NCBI GenBank assembly: GCA_965227445.1
Contig: OZ245751.1
Location: 1,984,001 to 2,048,000 of the forward strand
Direction of reading: 5' to 3'
DNA: 64,000 nt
Source of the DNA: DT-110 sp030148525
GTDB lineage: Bacteria; Bacteroidota; Bacteroidia; Chitinophagales; Saprospiraceae
Under the pieces are notes generated by a model. That model searched no databases and was not told the origin of the DNA. It saw nothing but the letters and a program-made list of their open reading frames with translations. Position numbers and translations under genes: made by a program. This document shows, piece after piece, positions 1 to 12,400 of this stretch; the stretch's first letter is position 1; every line of letters starts with the position of its first letter.

Positions 1-1
1 T

Positions 2-3000
2 GAAGGCACGCACGCCGAAGGCAGCCTGGTATACCAGACGGTAGTGGCCATGTTTGGTCGCGATGTGGTCTTCAGTGACCGCAATAATACGTGTCCGGGC
101 TTCACCACGGAGGTGATCGTGGAGGCCGATATCGATGACTGCGGCTTCGGCACCATCGAGGTGACGTGGCTGATCAGCAATGGCGACGAAGTACGCAATG
201 CCGGTACGCGCATCATTACGATCGCTGCTCTGCACGACTACTACTTGCGCCTGCCGGCCGACCAGACGGCTTCTTGCGGTGACGATGTAGGCATCCGGGG
301 AGTGGCCTTCTCGGAAGATGCCTGCGATCTGATCGCGATCTCTACCGAAGATGAGCGCTTCACGGCCACGCAGGATCCGACGGCTTGCTACAAGATCTTC
401 CGCACCTACCGCATCATCAACTGGTGTGAGTACGACGGGGAAGCACAACCCACGATCGTGAGCCGCGACTGGGACGGTTGGAATGGTACCAACCCGGTGA
501 GTCCGGATGGTGATGATGAGCCTGGTGACGAAGACATCTACGTGATCGTCAAGCGGGACTTCGCCGATGATCTGCCGGATACGGTTTACTATGATAATAA
601 TGAGAATCCCTACGATAACAGTGTCGTAGACGGAGACGACGAATACGGATACTGGTGGCGGGTGACTTCCGGAAGTAGTGATCCCACAGAGGAGAGCTAC
701 TATGAAGCTTACTATGATGCGGAAACAGTCTCCTGGTACGAAGGAATTATGGAGGATGAACGCAGTGTTGCAAATATCGGTAAGGTTTATGCCATGACCA
801 TAACCGGTGATGATACGTACTACGAATACGTATGGGGAACTGATGTTTATACGGATGATTCCTACCTGCCTACCGCTGCTGTACACGCTGGCATCCTTCA
901 GGACGGTGAAACGAAGCAAGTCTTCGTCCGACTTTTACCAGGCCGTGAATCGTATACCGGTAGTAACCGTAACGGTGTAATGAGTCAGGATTGGGATAGT
1001 TGGGGTGGTAGTTATGAGATCCTGACCGGAAGTGTCTGGGCCAACGATGGAGATCAGACGGACAGCGATATAACGGGCAATGCCCAGAGTGATGATATTG
1101 ACCAGCGCTACGGCAGCTTCGGTTACTGGCAGTACACGCAGCACATTGTGGTGTACGACGACGTGGATCCGACGCTGACGATCACGGGAGCGGACACCTT
1201 CGCTGCGATCAGCAACGAAGACTGCGCCGGTGATGTGACGCTGCAGATCGAAGCGACCGACATCTGTACGGACGATGCACTGGATGTGACGGTGCAGGTG
1301 ATCCTGGACGGTGAGGATATCTCCGATCAGCTGGTAGACGGCGTCTTTACGGGCCGCTACGAAGAAGGAGAGTACACCTTACTGGTGATCGCCGACGATG
1401 GTTGCGGTAATGTGACCACCGAGCGCTACACCTTCGTGGTGGAAGACCGCAAAGGGCCGGCACCGATCGTGATCGATGCGATCAGCATCGAGCTGATGCC
1501 AAGTGAGGACGAAGCCAGCGGCGGCGGAATGGCCGAAGTGTGGGCTTCCGACTTTATCGCATCGGACATCTTCGATTGCAACGGCCAGGATGCTACGGTG
1601 ACGGATGCCAACGGTAACCCACGGGTAACCAAGTACTCGATCAACGTGGTCGGCGAGCCGGTCGATATGGACCAGGCGGGACTGAGCTTCACGTGTGCCG
1701 ATGCGGCACGGACGATCGAGGTGGAGATTCACGGCTGGGATACGAAAGGCAACCACGACTTTGCGGTGACCAACCTGCTGGTACAGGATAATATGGGTGT
1801 ATGCGATGCGCCGGCTGGCGAAGGCCAGATAGCGGGTACCATCGCCACCGAGGCCGGTGATGCAGTGAACGAAGTAGAGGTACAACTCTCGGGCGATCGC
1901 AGCTCGGTGTACATGACCAATGCGACGGGCACCTACGCCTTCACGGGCTTGCGCGAAGACTTTGACTTCAGTGTGATCCCGGGTAAGGATCTGTTCCACG
2001 GCAATGGTGTGAGCACCTTTGACCTGATCCTGATCCAGCGCCATATCCTGGGTAGCCAGGCCATCGCTAGTCCGTACGCACAAATCGCGGCCGACGTCAA
2101 TAAATCGGGCAACATCTCGACGCTGGATATGATCCAGTTGCGTCGCCTCATCCTGAATGCGGGATCGCGCTTCGAGAACAATACGAGCTGGCGCTTTGTG
2201 GCCGAAGACTACGTATTCCCGAACCCGAACAACGCCTTTGCGACGAGCTTCCCGGAAGTGAAGAACTTCAACAACCTGCAAGGGGAGGAGGAAGCCAACT
2301 TCGTAGCGGTGAAAGTGGGTGACGTGAATGGCTCGGCCATGGCGTACGTACAACCGCGTAGTGATCGCGGGGTGACCATTGATGTGGTGGCTCCCGAGGT
2401 ACTGAAAGCCGGTCAGACCTACTCGATCGCACTGAGTAGTGATGAGCTGGCCGCGATCAGCGGTATGCAGTTTACACTGCAGTGGGCCGAGGGTCTGGAG
2501 CTGGTAGATATCGCTTCGGGTGTGATCGGAGCAGAGCACATGGGTGTGTTCACCGATGAGCGGGCCCTGGCGACGAGCTGGAATCAGCCCTCGGAAGTGA
2601 TCGCCGACGGTGAGCTGCTGACGCTGAGCCTGAAGGCAACTACGGATGTAGCCCTGAGTGAGGCCCTGCGCCTGAACTCTCGCCTGACCAGGGTGGAAAG
2701 CTACGACGTAGCCACCGACGAGGTGATGAGCGTCTTCCTGAGCAGTAGTGAAGCGTATACCAGCGATGAGGCCGAGTTGTACCAGAACGTACCGAACCCC
2801 TTTGTGACGGAGACGCGCATCGGCTTCTACCTGCCGAGTGCAGGAACGGCCGAGCTGACCATCCGCGATGTAGCGGGCCGGGTCTTGCGCACCATCGACG
2901 GGGACTACGAAGCGGGCTACAACGAGGTACGCCTCGATCGTCAGTCATTACCCGCCGGAACGCTCTACTACACCCTGAGCTACGACGGGTATCAGCTAAC

Positions 3001-3025
3001 CAAGGTCATGATGCATAACAGATAA
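2..3025 (+). CDS. T9SS-sorted giant surface protein, C-terminal 1007 residues (5' truncated by window edge)
   Basis: The reading frame is open to the left edge, so the true start lies outside the window and the first in-frame ATG (44) is not the start. Visible from N to C (residues counted from position 2): a Cys/Asp-rich module with RDWDGWNG; a 107-residue insertion (about 236-342) that reads as an LCCL domain (VWGTDVYTDDS, AAVHAG, SYTGSNRNGV); an HYR-like segment; a carboxypeptidase-regulatory-like fold (605-658); a dockerin-like pair (FDLILIQRHIL and NISTLDMIQLRRLIL, about 670-720); a cohesin-like beta segment (790-913); and a T9SS type A sorting domain (YQNVPNPFVTETRIGF to the end). It closely matches the last 880 or so residues of the giant gene downstream, so the two are tandem paralogues. 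Expected to be exported and cell-surface attached or released; the ligand is unknown. Confidence 0.85.
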   Translation, partial: EGTHAEGSLVYQTVVAMFGRDVVFSDRNNTCPGFTTEVIVEADIDDCGFGTIEVTWLISNGDEVRNAGTRIITIAALHDYYLRLPADQTASCGDDVGIRGVAFSEDACDLIAISTEDERFTATQDPTACYKIFRTYRIINWCEYDGEAQPTIVSRDWDGWNGTNPVSPDGDDEPGDEDIYVIVKRDFADDLPDTVYYDNNENPYDNSVVDGDDEYGYWWRVTSGSSDPTEESYYEAYYDAETVSWYEGIMEDERSVANIGKVYAMTITGDDTYYEYVWGTDVYTDDSYLPTAAVHAGILQDGETKQVFVRLLPGRESYTGSNRNGVMSQDWDSWGGSYEILTGSVWANDGDQTDSDITGNAQSDDIDQRYGSFGYWQYTQHIVVYDDVDPTLTITGADTFAAISNEDCAGDVTLQIEATDICTDDALDVTVQVILDGEDISDQLVDGVFTGRYEEGEYTLLVIADDGCGNVTTERYTFVVEDRKGPAPIVIDAISIELMPSEDEASGGGMAEVWASDFIASDIFDCNGQDATVTDANGNPRVTKYSINVVGEPVDMDQAGLSFTCADAARTIEVEIHGWDTKGNHDFAVTNLLVQDNMGVCDAPAGEGQIAGTIATEAGDAVNEVEVQLSGDRSSVYMTNATGTYAFTGLREDFDFSVIPGKDLFHGNGVSTFDLILIQRHILGSQAIASPYAQIAADVNKSGNISTLDMIQLRRLILNAGSRFENNTSWRFVAEDYVFPNPNNAFATSFPEVKNFNNLQGEEEANFVAVKVGDVNGSAMAYVQPRSDRGVTIDVVAPEVLKAGQTYSIALSSDELAAISGMQFTLQWAEGLELVDIASGVIGAEHMGVFTDERALATSWNQPSEVIADGELLTLSLKATTDVALSEALRLNSRLTRVESYDVATDEVMSVFLSSSEAYTSDEAELYQNVPNPFVTETRIGFYLPSAGTAELTIRDVAGRVLRTIDGDYEAGYNEVRLDRQSLPAGTLYYTLSYDGYQLTKVMMHNR

Positions 3026-3099
3026 CAGGTTTGAGGTATGAGGTGTGGGGTTTGAGGTAGGTGCCAGGTTACCTCAAACCTCAAACCTGATTTTTTTTT
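3026..3099 (+). terminator. Heptamer-repeat palindrome acting as intrinsic terminator
   Basis: It begins at the base after the TAA stop. The left arm is built of TTTGAGG-type heptamers (CAGGTTTGAGGT) and the right arm is the inverse (ACCTCAAACCTCAAACCTG, 3071-3089), followed by nine T residues (3091-3099). The stem plus T-tract looks like a Rho-independent terminator. The same palindrome family recurs at 47061, 49448 and 50285. Confidence 0.7.
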
Positions 3100-3264
3100 G
3101 CCGAAAGGCTAAGAACTACAAAAAATACAGAAAATCAATTATTTACAGGGTAGCGTCAGAACGCAATTGTATATTTCGTTGTATGTGAAATAAAAAATAT
3201 ATCCAAATAGGACCTTTTGGCCAGATTCTTGCATGGAGACTGATGTATATATGAAAAAAGGTTC

Positions 3265-3272
3265 TATATTTG
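3265..3272 (+). promoter_or_regulatory. Candidate Bacteroidota -7 box for the giant gene
   Basis: TATATTTG fits the Bacteroidota -7 consensus TAnnTTTG. No convincing -33 TTG was found at the right spacing. It would give a leader of about 170 nt before the start at 3449. The rest of the 3100-3448 gap is AT-rich and contains no ORF I can support. Confidence 0.35.
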
Positions 3273-3403
3273 GACATACAAGCGTTCGACCACACATACT
3301 ATTCCCAAGTGATCTATTCCCTCTGAGTCGAATATGCTTAGCGTCCTCCGTCCGGTAGTACGCTTTGTCTCATTTGAACCTTTTGTAGCATCTAACCACG
3401 ATT

Positions 3404-3433
3404 AGCCTGTGACTCCTGCGTCAGGGGTAGGCT
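3404..3433 (+). other. Leader hairpin just upstream of the giant gene
   Basis: AGCCT (3404-3408) pairs with AGGCT (3429-3433). Inside it ACTCCTG (3412-3418) pairs with CAGGGGT (3422-3428) across a CGT loop, leaving a 3-nt bulge. The hairpin ends 15 nt before the ATG at 3449, so it could influence translation initiation. It lacks a T-tract, so a terminator role is unlikely. Confidence 0.4.
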
Positions 3434-3448
3434 TTATGGACAAAAGAC

Positions 3449-6400
3449 ATGCAAAAGATGAGATCACGCTACCCTTTCAATCTGCACGCAAGTACCCTGG
3501 TCACCTGGCTGGTGGTGCTGCTGATTGGTCACCAACCTACCCGAACGACCACTGAGGTTCCCGTCGCTCCCGCCGAAGAAGTTACTGCCATGGGCATGAT
3601 GATGGCACCGGAAGTAACCGTGACTAATCCGGTGCCTGCCACCGTGATCGTATCCTATCCCGGGCAAACACAAACCATTGATGTAACGCTAACAAATACT
3701 ACAGCTGACTCCGTAACAGATCTGAGTTACTGTGTAGTCAATCCCGCCTTTGGTCAGATCGACTCCGTGACCCTGAATAGTGGTGCTATTCGTCTGACTA
3801 CCACGCCCGGTCCTGCCGGACAAACCTGCTTTCTCATAAGTGAAGCCGATCTGCGGGCATTGCAGGGTAGAGATTCCCTGGGAAATGAAAACATTACCGT
3901 GCGGGAGCACTGGACCTTTAGCTGCCAGCAGGAAGGAAGTTTAGAACGCAGTGTTACGTATGATTGTGATGAGGCCATGCCCTGTACCTCCATGACTCTT
4001 GCCAATACCGTTTCTGTAAATCCCGAGTCACCGGTATTGACGGTAGGCATTACTCCGGATAATGCAACCCTCACCGTATGCGGAGATGCCGAAACGTACA
4101 CTGCTACCTTAGAAAATACAGGATCGGAAGGCACATTAACGAACCTTACCGGTATGCTGAATTTACCGGCCGGACTGACCCTGCTTGGAGTGACATCGGG
4201 TACCGGCGGGACGGTCAACACAACGTCTACCACCAATCAGATCAACATATCGGATCTGGCGGCCGGGCAGACGCTCACCTTTACCTTTGATGTAGAGGCA
4301 GGATGCGAGGTGATGTCTTCTTCTGTGACGTTTGATTTGTCAGTAACTCACGATGCCGTATGTGTCGGAGGGCCCACAATGGCAGCATCGGGCATGATAA
4401 CGGTAAACACGGAGGCACCTGATATTGATATTGTCGCATCTTCTTCCACTACTGAGAATCTGGCGATTGACAGGCGATTTAGCATTGACCACACATTGCA
4501 AAACACTTCTTCGGTTCCTGCCGACACCGTATATTTTTGTGTTGCTCCGAACTCAAATGCTGTATTGGATAGCATTAAGGTAGGCACTGTTTTATTATCC
4601 ATTGATCCGGATGCCGGCAGTACTTGTTATCTGATCGAAGGGGTTCTTCTTCCGGGTGGAGCGCTGGACGGATCCGAACAAATTACGGTTACTGAATATT
4701 GGCGGGCAACGAGTTGTACGGATGCCGGTGATGACCTCTCACGCACCGCTACCTATGGGTGTGCAGGTACGCCTGCCTGCCTGGATTCGGATCCACCCAC
4801 GATCACGGACATTAGTTTCCAGGCACCGGCAAATCCGTATATGCTTACGGTAACCGGCTCCACCTCGGTGGAAGCCTGTAATGATACCATAACCTACGGA
4901 GTGACCCTGACGAATACGTCGGGTGATAATATTCCTTTGCGGGATGCTTTGATCAATCTGAACCTGGAAACCGGTGTCAGCTACTTCAATGTACAAGCCA
5001 CTGGCGACAGTGTCGTGCAAAGGGTAGGGGAAGATATCCTGCTCGGAACCCTGGCCGACGGCGAAAGCACTTCCTTTTCGGTAGATGTATTTTACGATTG
5101 CTCCGCAGCTTCTACGACTAATCTGAGCCTGGATGTAACCTACGATGATTTCTGTGGGGGAGGAACATCCACCGGGAATGAGTCTTATGGTCCTATCACG
5201 GTGAATCGGGCCGAGCCTTCCATTACGGCGCAAGCTCCGAACACGGTCCGCATCATTAATGGTAAGCGTGATACCGTAGTGACTACGGTGGAAAACATCG
5301 GTACAGCGGCTGCCGATACCGTGTTGTACTGTATTAAAGATAATATGAACGGAACGGTGGAATCCGTTTCGGTGGGTGGGGTGACGCTCCCAACGGCCGG
5401 TAGTGCTCCCACTGGTTACACCTGTTATATAATCACCAAGGCCGCTTTCCAGGCAGCGATAGCCAGTGATAGCCTCTCGCCCGCTGCCAGCATACAAGTA
5501 TCTGAACATTGGGTATTCCATGATGTAGCCTGTACGGGTGATGCACCCGACGGGGAACGCCGGGTGTTGTTTCCGTGTACTACCAGCGATCAGGATTGCC
5601 ACGATACCGGGGAGCTGGATAACACGGTCACCAGCTTTTTCTATCCCACGGTAGGCCCACCTATGCCGCCTACCGTCACGATCGAGGGGCCGGAATCGGC
5701 TTCGGTGTGTGGTCCGGATGCCAACTTTAAAGTTACCGTCAGTAACGAAAATCCCGGTACCAATAACTATCTGGTTACTGGCGTGGGTGCCATTGGGTAT
5801 TTGCCGGAAGGCATGGTATTTAATAATGTTACCGTGATTCGGGGACCCGCTATTGAGTTGGTTGGGAATGTGATCACGGTCCAGGGTGATCTGGCACCGG
5901 CTGATTCGCTGGTGTTCACCTTTGATATCGGGCTGGTATGTGACATTGATGGCAGTGAGACCTTTTTCACTGCTGATTTTTTCTACGACCCCTACTGCGG
6001 AACGGAAAAAGATACGATAAATCTGGTGTCCCCAAATTTCATTGTCCAGCGTGCTGATCTTTCGATCTTGAGCACCGACATTGAAGGTAACCTGAATCCG
6101 GCCGAAAATCAGTTGGACGCGATCTTAAATCAACCGGATACCTTGAAGGTTCCCGTAGTGAACGGTGGGGTAGGAGCCTTAACGGACTTTGTGTATTACA
6201 CCATCAACTCCCGCACCAACGGGGATCTCACCGTACAGATTCAGGATGTCTTAATCGGTGGGAATTCCCTTTCACAAATAAGTACCAGTGGCGATACCAC
6301 CTTTTGGCAAGTGGAACCCGGTGATATTACCAACGCGGAATTTGGGGGCGGGGCCGATATGGATACCCTGTTTGAAGAAAATGAAAGCCTCTTATTCCAT

Positions 6401-9400
6401 GAAGTTTGGTTACCGGTAGCCTGTGAGTTAGTATCCGCCGCTCCGGTACAGCGCGGGAGTTTTTACGGTTGTGTGCCCGGAGAACCCCTGGCCGTATGTA
6501 ACCGTAGCAATGAACCTGCCAGCCCGGTCGATTTCAGCAACACCCTGCCCGACCTGTCGGCCAGCCGGTATACGCCGCTGGAAAACCGCCCCACCTGTTA
6601 CGATGCTGAACCTACCGATTACGCTGTACAAATTACCAATACCGGCAATGCACCGGCACGCGATGTGTACGTCGATATCGGGCAGGGCAACTCGCCGGGG
6701 TCTATCGTAGCTTCCAGTATTGAATTTTCGGTGAATAGTGCCAACCCGATCGATTTTGCACCCGTAACCGATATTCGGAATATTTCGGCTGCTTCGGGAA
6801 CGGTGGGATCCAGTGGGCAGTGCGTGCTGGGGGCCGGATACTACCGCGATGCGGACCTATTCTTTGAAAACCTGGATTTGAATCCCGGTGATGTCTTATA
6901 CGTACGCTGGTCGACCGAAACCGGCTGTGATTGCCGGGGATGCAATATTTCAGATATTTATTATTCAGCGGTACAGGATATTGACTACACGGATTACTGC
7001 GGTCGCTCCTATGATGGTCCCGGCGTAGGGTTTCCCAGGTTTGATGCCGGAATGGATGGGTATATCGATGGGGAGTCGTTTGTCACCGCTACCGGTGAAA
7101 ACTGCGCGCAGTTCGAGATCCTGAGTATGTATTCGGATTGGATCAATTCCTCCAATTACCCGGATGCTTATTTTGAGGTAACGGTTGAGGTACCTCCCGG
7201 ATTGGACTTAACCGACGTGCGGCACGTAAATAACAGCGGAGGTACAACCGCTGCCGTTTCTAATCTACAAATTGTCGATGGCAATAGCGGAGGTAATGAT
7301 GTAGCCACTTTCCGGCTGTACAGTATTGTTTCCGGCTACTTCGAGCTGTGCTACCAATCGGATTGCGGTGAAGTAGCCAACGGGTGCTCTCAACGCAAAA
7401 CGCTTACTTTTAACGCCATTCATATTACGGATGACAGTAACCCCGATTGTACCTCCTGTGCTCCGAACGCTACCTGCGGCGACTCCTTTGAGTTAATCAC
7501 TAATTGCGAGCCGTGTGACCCCAACTGTGCCGGCCTGCGAAAAACCGATCTGGAAATTTACCGGGAAAATTACGGCCTGGTTGACGCTAATAATGACCAG
7601 ACACCCGACGATGGAGTGACAAAAGCCGATCGAAATAACGCTCAGTCGCAGTTGTACGTGCGTGGTGATACGCTACGGGCCGATATGGTTGCCGTAGTCC
7701 AGGACACCAATGGCCTGACGACCTGGTCGAATGCTTTCCTGGAATTTAATACACAAACCACCCAGTATAATATTCTGGGAGGAACATTCACAGTTAAGGA
7801 TGCCTCCAATGGTTATGCGGAGCTGAATTGCGCTATCCTGCCTCAATTTAAGGATGGTTCGACCCTGGTCACCAACCTGTCTCCCGCCGATTTGAATGCC
7901 CTGGGATGCACGGACTTTGCCGGGTTTGAATTTGCTGAAGGGGACTCCCTTTTCGTCACGATCCGGTACTCCCCGACCAATTCCTTCGGGGGGCAAATCA
8001 CCAGCCGACTGTTTGAGCCGGCTTTCTACCTGAGCGACAATGGGTATGAGTTGGGTACTGCATCATCCTGCAATACCATCATTGAAACTATGTACCAGGT
8101 TGGTATCTCGGACGTATTCAGTAACAGTGTGAATGATTTTGGTGGGTGTGCACTATCGCCCTTTTCTCTGCGCCGGGCTATTTACTTTGGCAACCTCGGG
8201 TTTGATGAGTTTACGAACGAAATCCGCTCTCCGGGTATTCCGAAGGAAATGACCTTCATAAAAACCCCGGAATTTGAATACGTGCCCACCGCATTCAATG
8301 TGAATCTAATCCAACGGGTGGATAATGACCGGACTATCGTCAATGCCACTATTCCGGGCCAGTACCTGGTTTTTCAGGGCGATACGGTGACTTTTGCGGT
8401 GGAGGATTACCTGCAGAGTCTGGGTGATAACCGGATCATCGAGACCGGGATCGACAATGGATTTGATGTTTACTTCAACCCCCGTATCCAGGGCAATTGC
8501 CTCAGCGAAGTGCGTAGCTACCAATCGTGTGGTCAGGTAACTACGGATGTGGTCGATTATATGTTCGGGCAGAATCTCGACGTGACAAATACGGCCTGTG
8601 GCAATTGGGATTATACCGGAGGCCCACAACTTATTGTCTCCACACCAACCCCTATCAATGAATTATTCGGCCAGACGGCCTGTGTGATCATTGAGATGGA
8701 AAACATTACCGATATAAGTGCCCCAAATTCCTGGCTGGATCTGACCAGCCTTACCGGTGGTATTGTCCCCATTTCACTAACGGAAATTACAGATCCGGAG
8801 AATCCGGTAGAATATACACCCACGGCCTTTGGCCTGTATCAACTCGGAACCACTGCCGGCGACACGGAGCGCATCTTCGAGTTGTGCATCAATACGACCA
8901 ATTGCGATCCGCAGCGTCTGCAGTTCGATGGGGGTTGGGATTGTAACGGCTATCCGGCTACAGCCGTAGAAGCCACTTGTAGTAACCCCTCAACTATTGA
9001 TTTCATTACCGTTCCCGGTCGTCTTGCCGGACAATTGAACCGGCCGCGTGAGGAGGTGGTAAAGCCATTATGCGAAGACCTGGTGTTCGAATACCGCTTT
9101 TCCAGTACGAATTTGGGGTCCATTAACGATATTGTTTTTGACTTTGCGTTACCTCTGGGCCTGGAGTACATACCCGGGTCGTTTACGATCGGTTATCCCA
9201 TTCCATTTTCGGGGGATACTACCTTTGTACACGTAGAGGAGCCGGTGAATGTGTTCCAGAACCAATACCGGATCAATGTCACAGACCTGGATGCTACGCT
9301 GCAAGAGGAAGGACTGATCGGATCACCGGGCTCAGCCACCAACGAGAATATCATTCTGGTTCGCTGGCTTGCCACGACTACCTGTGATTATTCCTCTGGT

Positions 9401-12400
9401 GACCGGGCTACCTTCCGTGTCCAGGCCGAAGACGCGTGCGGTAATCCCACTAATGCTGTGGAGAGCATCGGTCCCCGGCTATTTATCGAAGGGGCCGTAC
9501 CCGACTATAATATCAATACTACCCTGGACGAAATTGCGCTGAACCCTTGTAATAATGATGAGGCTACAGTTACCCTGGACTTCCTGATCGACGCCAATCC
9601 GGGGGTAATGACAGCCATGGGGGACAGCATTCGGATGATCCTGCCCCCCGGTGTGGATTACATTACCAATAGTCGCAATCCGGTGCTAAATGCGGTTGAT
9701 CAGGAGCCTATCCGCAACGTGGACAATAACGGTGTTATCTTGTCCTGGCCCATTCAGCCGGGACTGGGTAATAATGACCGCATCGTGCTCGATCTCGACA
9801 TTCAGGCTATGGATGCAGCCCAGGAATGCCGCAAATACCAAATGATCGTCCAGGCGTATACGGGTGAGTCGGCGGTTTGTGACGGCATGGCCTGTGAGGT
9901 GGATGTGCTCAGTGGCCAGGATGCTATTGATATTTTATTCGAAAAGCCCTCCTTCCAGGTATTGTCTACCGACCTTACTATTGCCACCAATCCGCCCAGT
10001 TCGGCTACCCTGGATTACGAAATCACCGTTCGCAATACCGGATTAGTAACCACCGGTGCCGGTTTTCCATTGAATATCGAGCTGTACAGTGATGAAAACA
10101 ATAATGGTCTGTTTGAGCCGGGTATTGACCAGTTGTATACAACCATTAGCGAAACGGTCAACTTGAACGTCAATCAGCAGCAAACGGTGACGGGATCCAT
10201 CAGTGTACCTCCCACCGGAGCCTGCCAGGTGCTGGCCGTGGTAAACCCCGAAACTACCTGTGCCTGCTCGGTAGATGCCTCCGACCAGACTACCCTGGAG
10301 ATCCAAAATAACCTGGTGGATAATTACCAGCTGTGTTCCGGAGAAACAGTTTCCATCGGCCCGGGTAACCTGATGGATTACGATTATCAATGGATTGCCA
10401 TTGGGGATGCTAACATCAGCGCTCTCAGTGCGACCAACACGACACCGGTCGATTTTTCCTTTGATAATAATACCGGGGAGACACTGGTATGGCAGTATGC
10501 CGTCCGCACCTCATTTGACGGGTGTTTCCAGTACGACACCCTGGAAGTGACCATTTACCCCGCCGTAATGGATATGGTATCCCTGCAGGCCTGTTCCGGT
10601 GAAAGCCTGGTGCTCCCCGGACCCGTGGAGGGAAGTAACTTTTCCTGGTCACCGACCACGGGGCTGAACGACCCCACTATTGCCAGCCCGACCCTCGATC
10701 CGGTACCTGCCGGTACGTCGGTGTATACGCTCACCTATACCGATGGTGGAGGGTGTACGGCGACTCGTGAAATAACCATTACGAACACGGCTTGTGCTGC
10801 CAATACGAGTTTGGGTAATTACGTATGGTTCGACGAAAACGAAGACGGTATTCAGGATGCAGGGGACATCCCTATCCCCAATGTCAATGTATTCCTGTAC
10901 AACGCTACCAACACCTCTACTAATAATTTCATTCGCCGCACCACGACCGATGGCAACGGGGAATACCTGTTCGATAATTTACCAGCGGGGAATTACGTCG
11001 TTCGCTTTGGGACTCCGGCCGGATTTATGCGCACCGGTACCCTGCAGGGAGCGGATACTATTCAGGATAGTGATGCCGGCAGCAATGGGTATAGCCAGGC
11101 AGTATTTTTACCCAATGGTGAAGCCAACCTGACGATGGATGCGGGCTACGTCCCCGACTGTAGCTTAGATATAACCTTTGAAGCGGCAGGTACTTGTACA
11201 CAGACTGACTCTGGCCAGGTTCGTGCATTTCCGTACGTGATCAGCTGGTCCAATGCCGTCTACACTTCAGATTTTCTGGGTGGGGAGGACACTATTGACG
11301 TCACCATCAACGACCGGGTATTCGAATACCCCATAACAAGTTTATCGGGTTCTCTGCGGGATACCGTAGTGTTCAAGGCGGATACCGTTTTGAACCTTAC
11401 GGCAAATGCATCTTTTCGCCTGGATCCGGATTGTGCGGCAACTGATAGTGCTACGGGCATTCAAGCCTGTTCCTTCGATATTGCCATGATCAAAGACTAT
11501 ACGGGAACACCCTTTTACAAATACGGAGATACCCTCACCTTCAACTTTACCGTGGTCAATCAGGGCGCTCAGACCCTGACCGACATCGAGCTGTACGACT
11601 TTTTGCCGGAAGGCTATGCTTTCTTACCAGGACTAAACAGCGGTTGGTCACAATTAGCATCGGATACGCTGGTCTATACCATTGACGGGCCACTGGTGTC
11701 TGAAGATACGGCCCTTATCGACCTGAAACTGCGCCTGCAGTATTCAGAGGCAACCGATGCCTGGTTCAATAAAGCTGAGATCATTTCCATGAAGGATGCC
11801 TTCGGAATCGACCGGTCCGACGAAGATGTGGATAGTTCGCCCGACAAAGATCCCGATAACGATGCGGGTGGCTTACCGAATACCGGCTCCGATGATGTGC
11901 TGGATGGTAACGGAACAGGTAGTGTAAATACTATCAACCCCAACTCCGACGAAGATGACCAGGATGGCGAACGCCTGCGCATTTATGATCTTGCTTTGCG
12001 CAAAATCGTGGACACTTCAGGCCCCTACGAATTTGGTGACACCCTGAGCTTTACCATTACGGTCTTCAACCAGGGGAATGAGTCGGTTAAGGATATTGTG
12101 GTTACCGATAGCATCCCGAACGGATACATCTGGTTGCCCGGACCAAATCCTGACTGGAATTACAGCTCCCTGATTCGGGAAGCCACGATCACTATTCCGG
12201 ATACCCTGAATGCCGGTGAGTCAATCTCCCGTACCGTCTTTCTGGAATTGACGGCTGCCACTGCGGCTGACTTCACTAATCTGGCGGAGATTACTTCCGT
12301 AAAAAGCGAAAGCGGACAGGATGTGTCAGGGCAGGACGTGGATAGTACTCCGGATGCGGATTTCAGCAATGATGCCGGTGGCAAGCCCAACACCGCTGCT

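Noticed and set aside
1379..2539. 386-codon open frame on the minus strand
   Set aside because: Fully antisense to the T9SS gene; its composition reflects the biased codons of the sense strand and no domain is recognisable.
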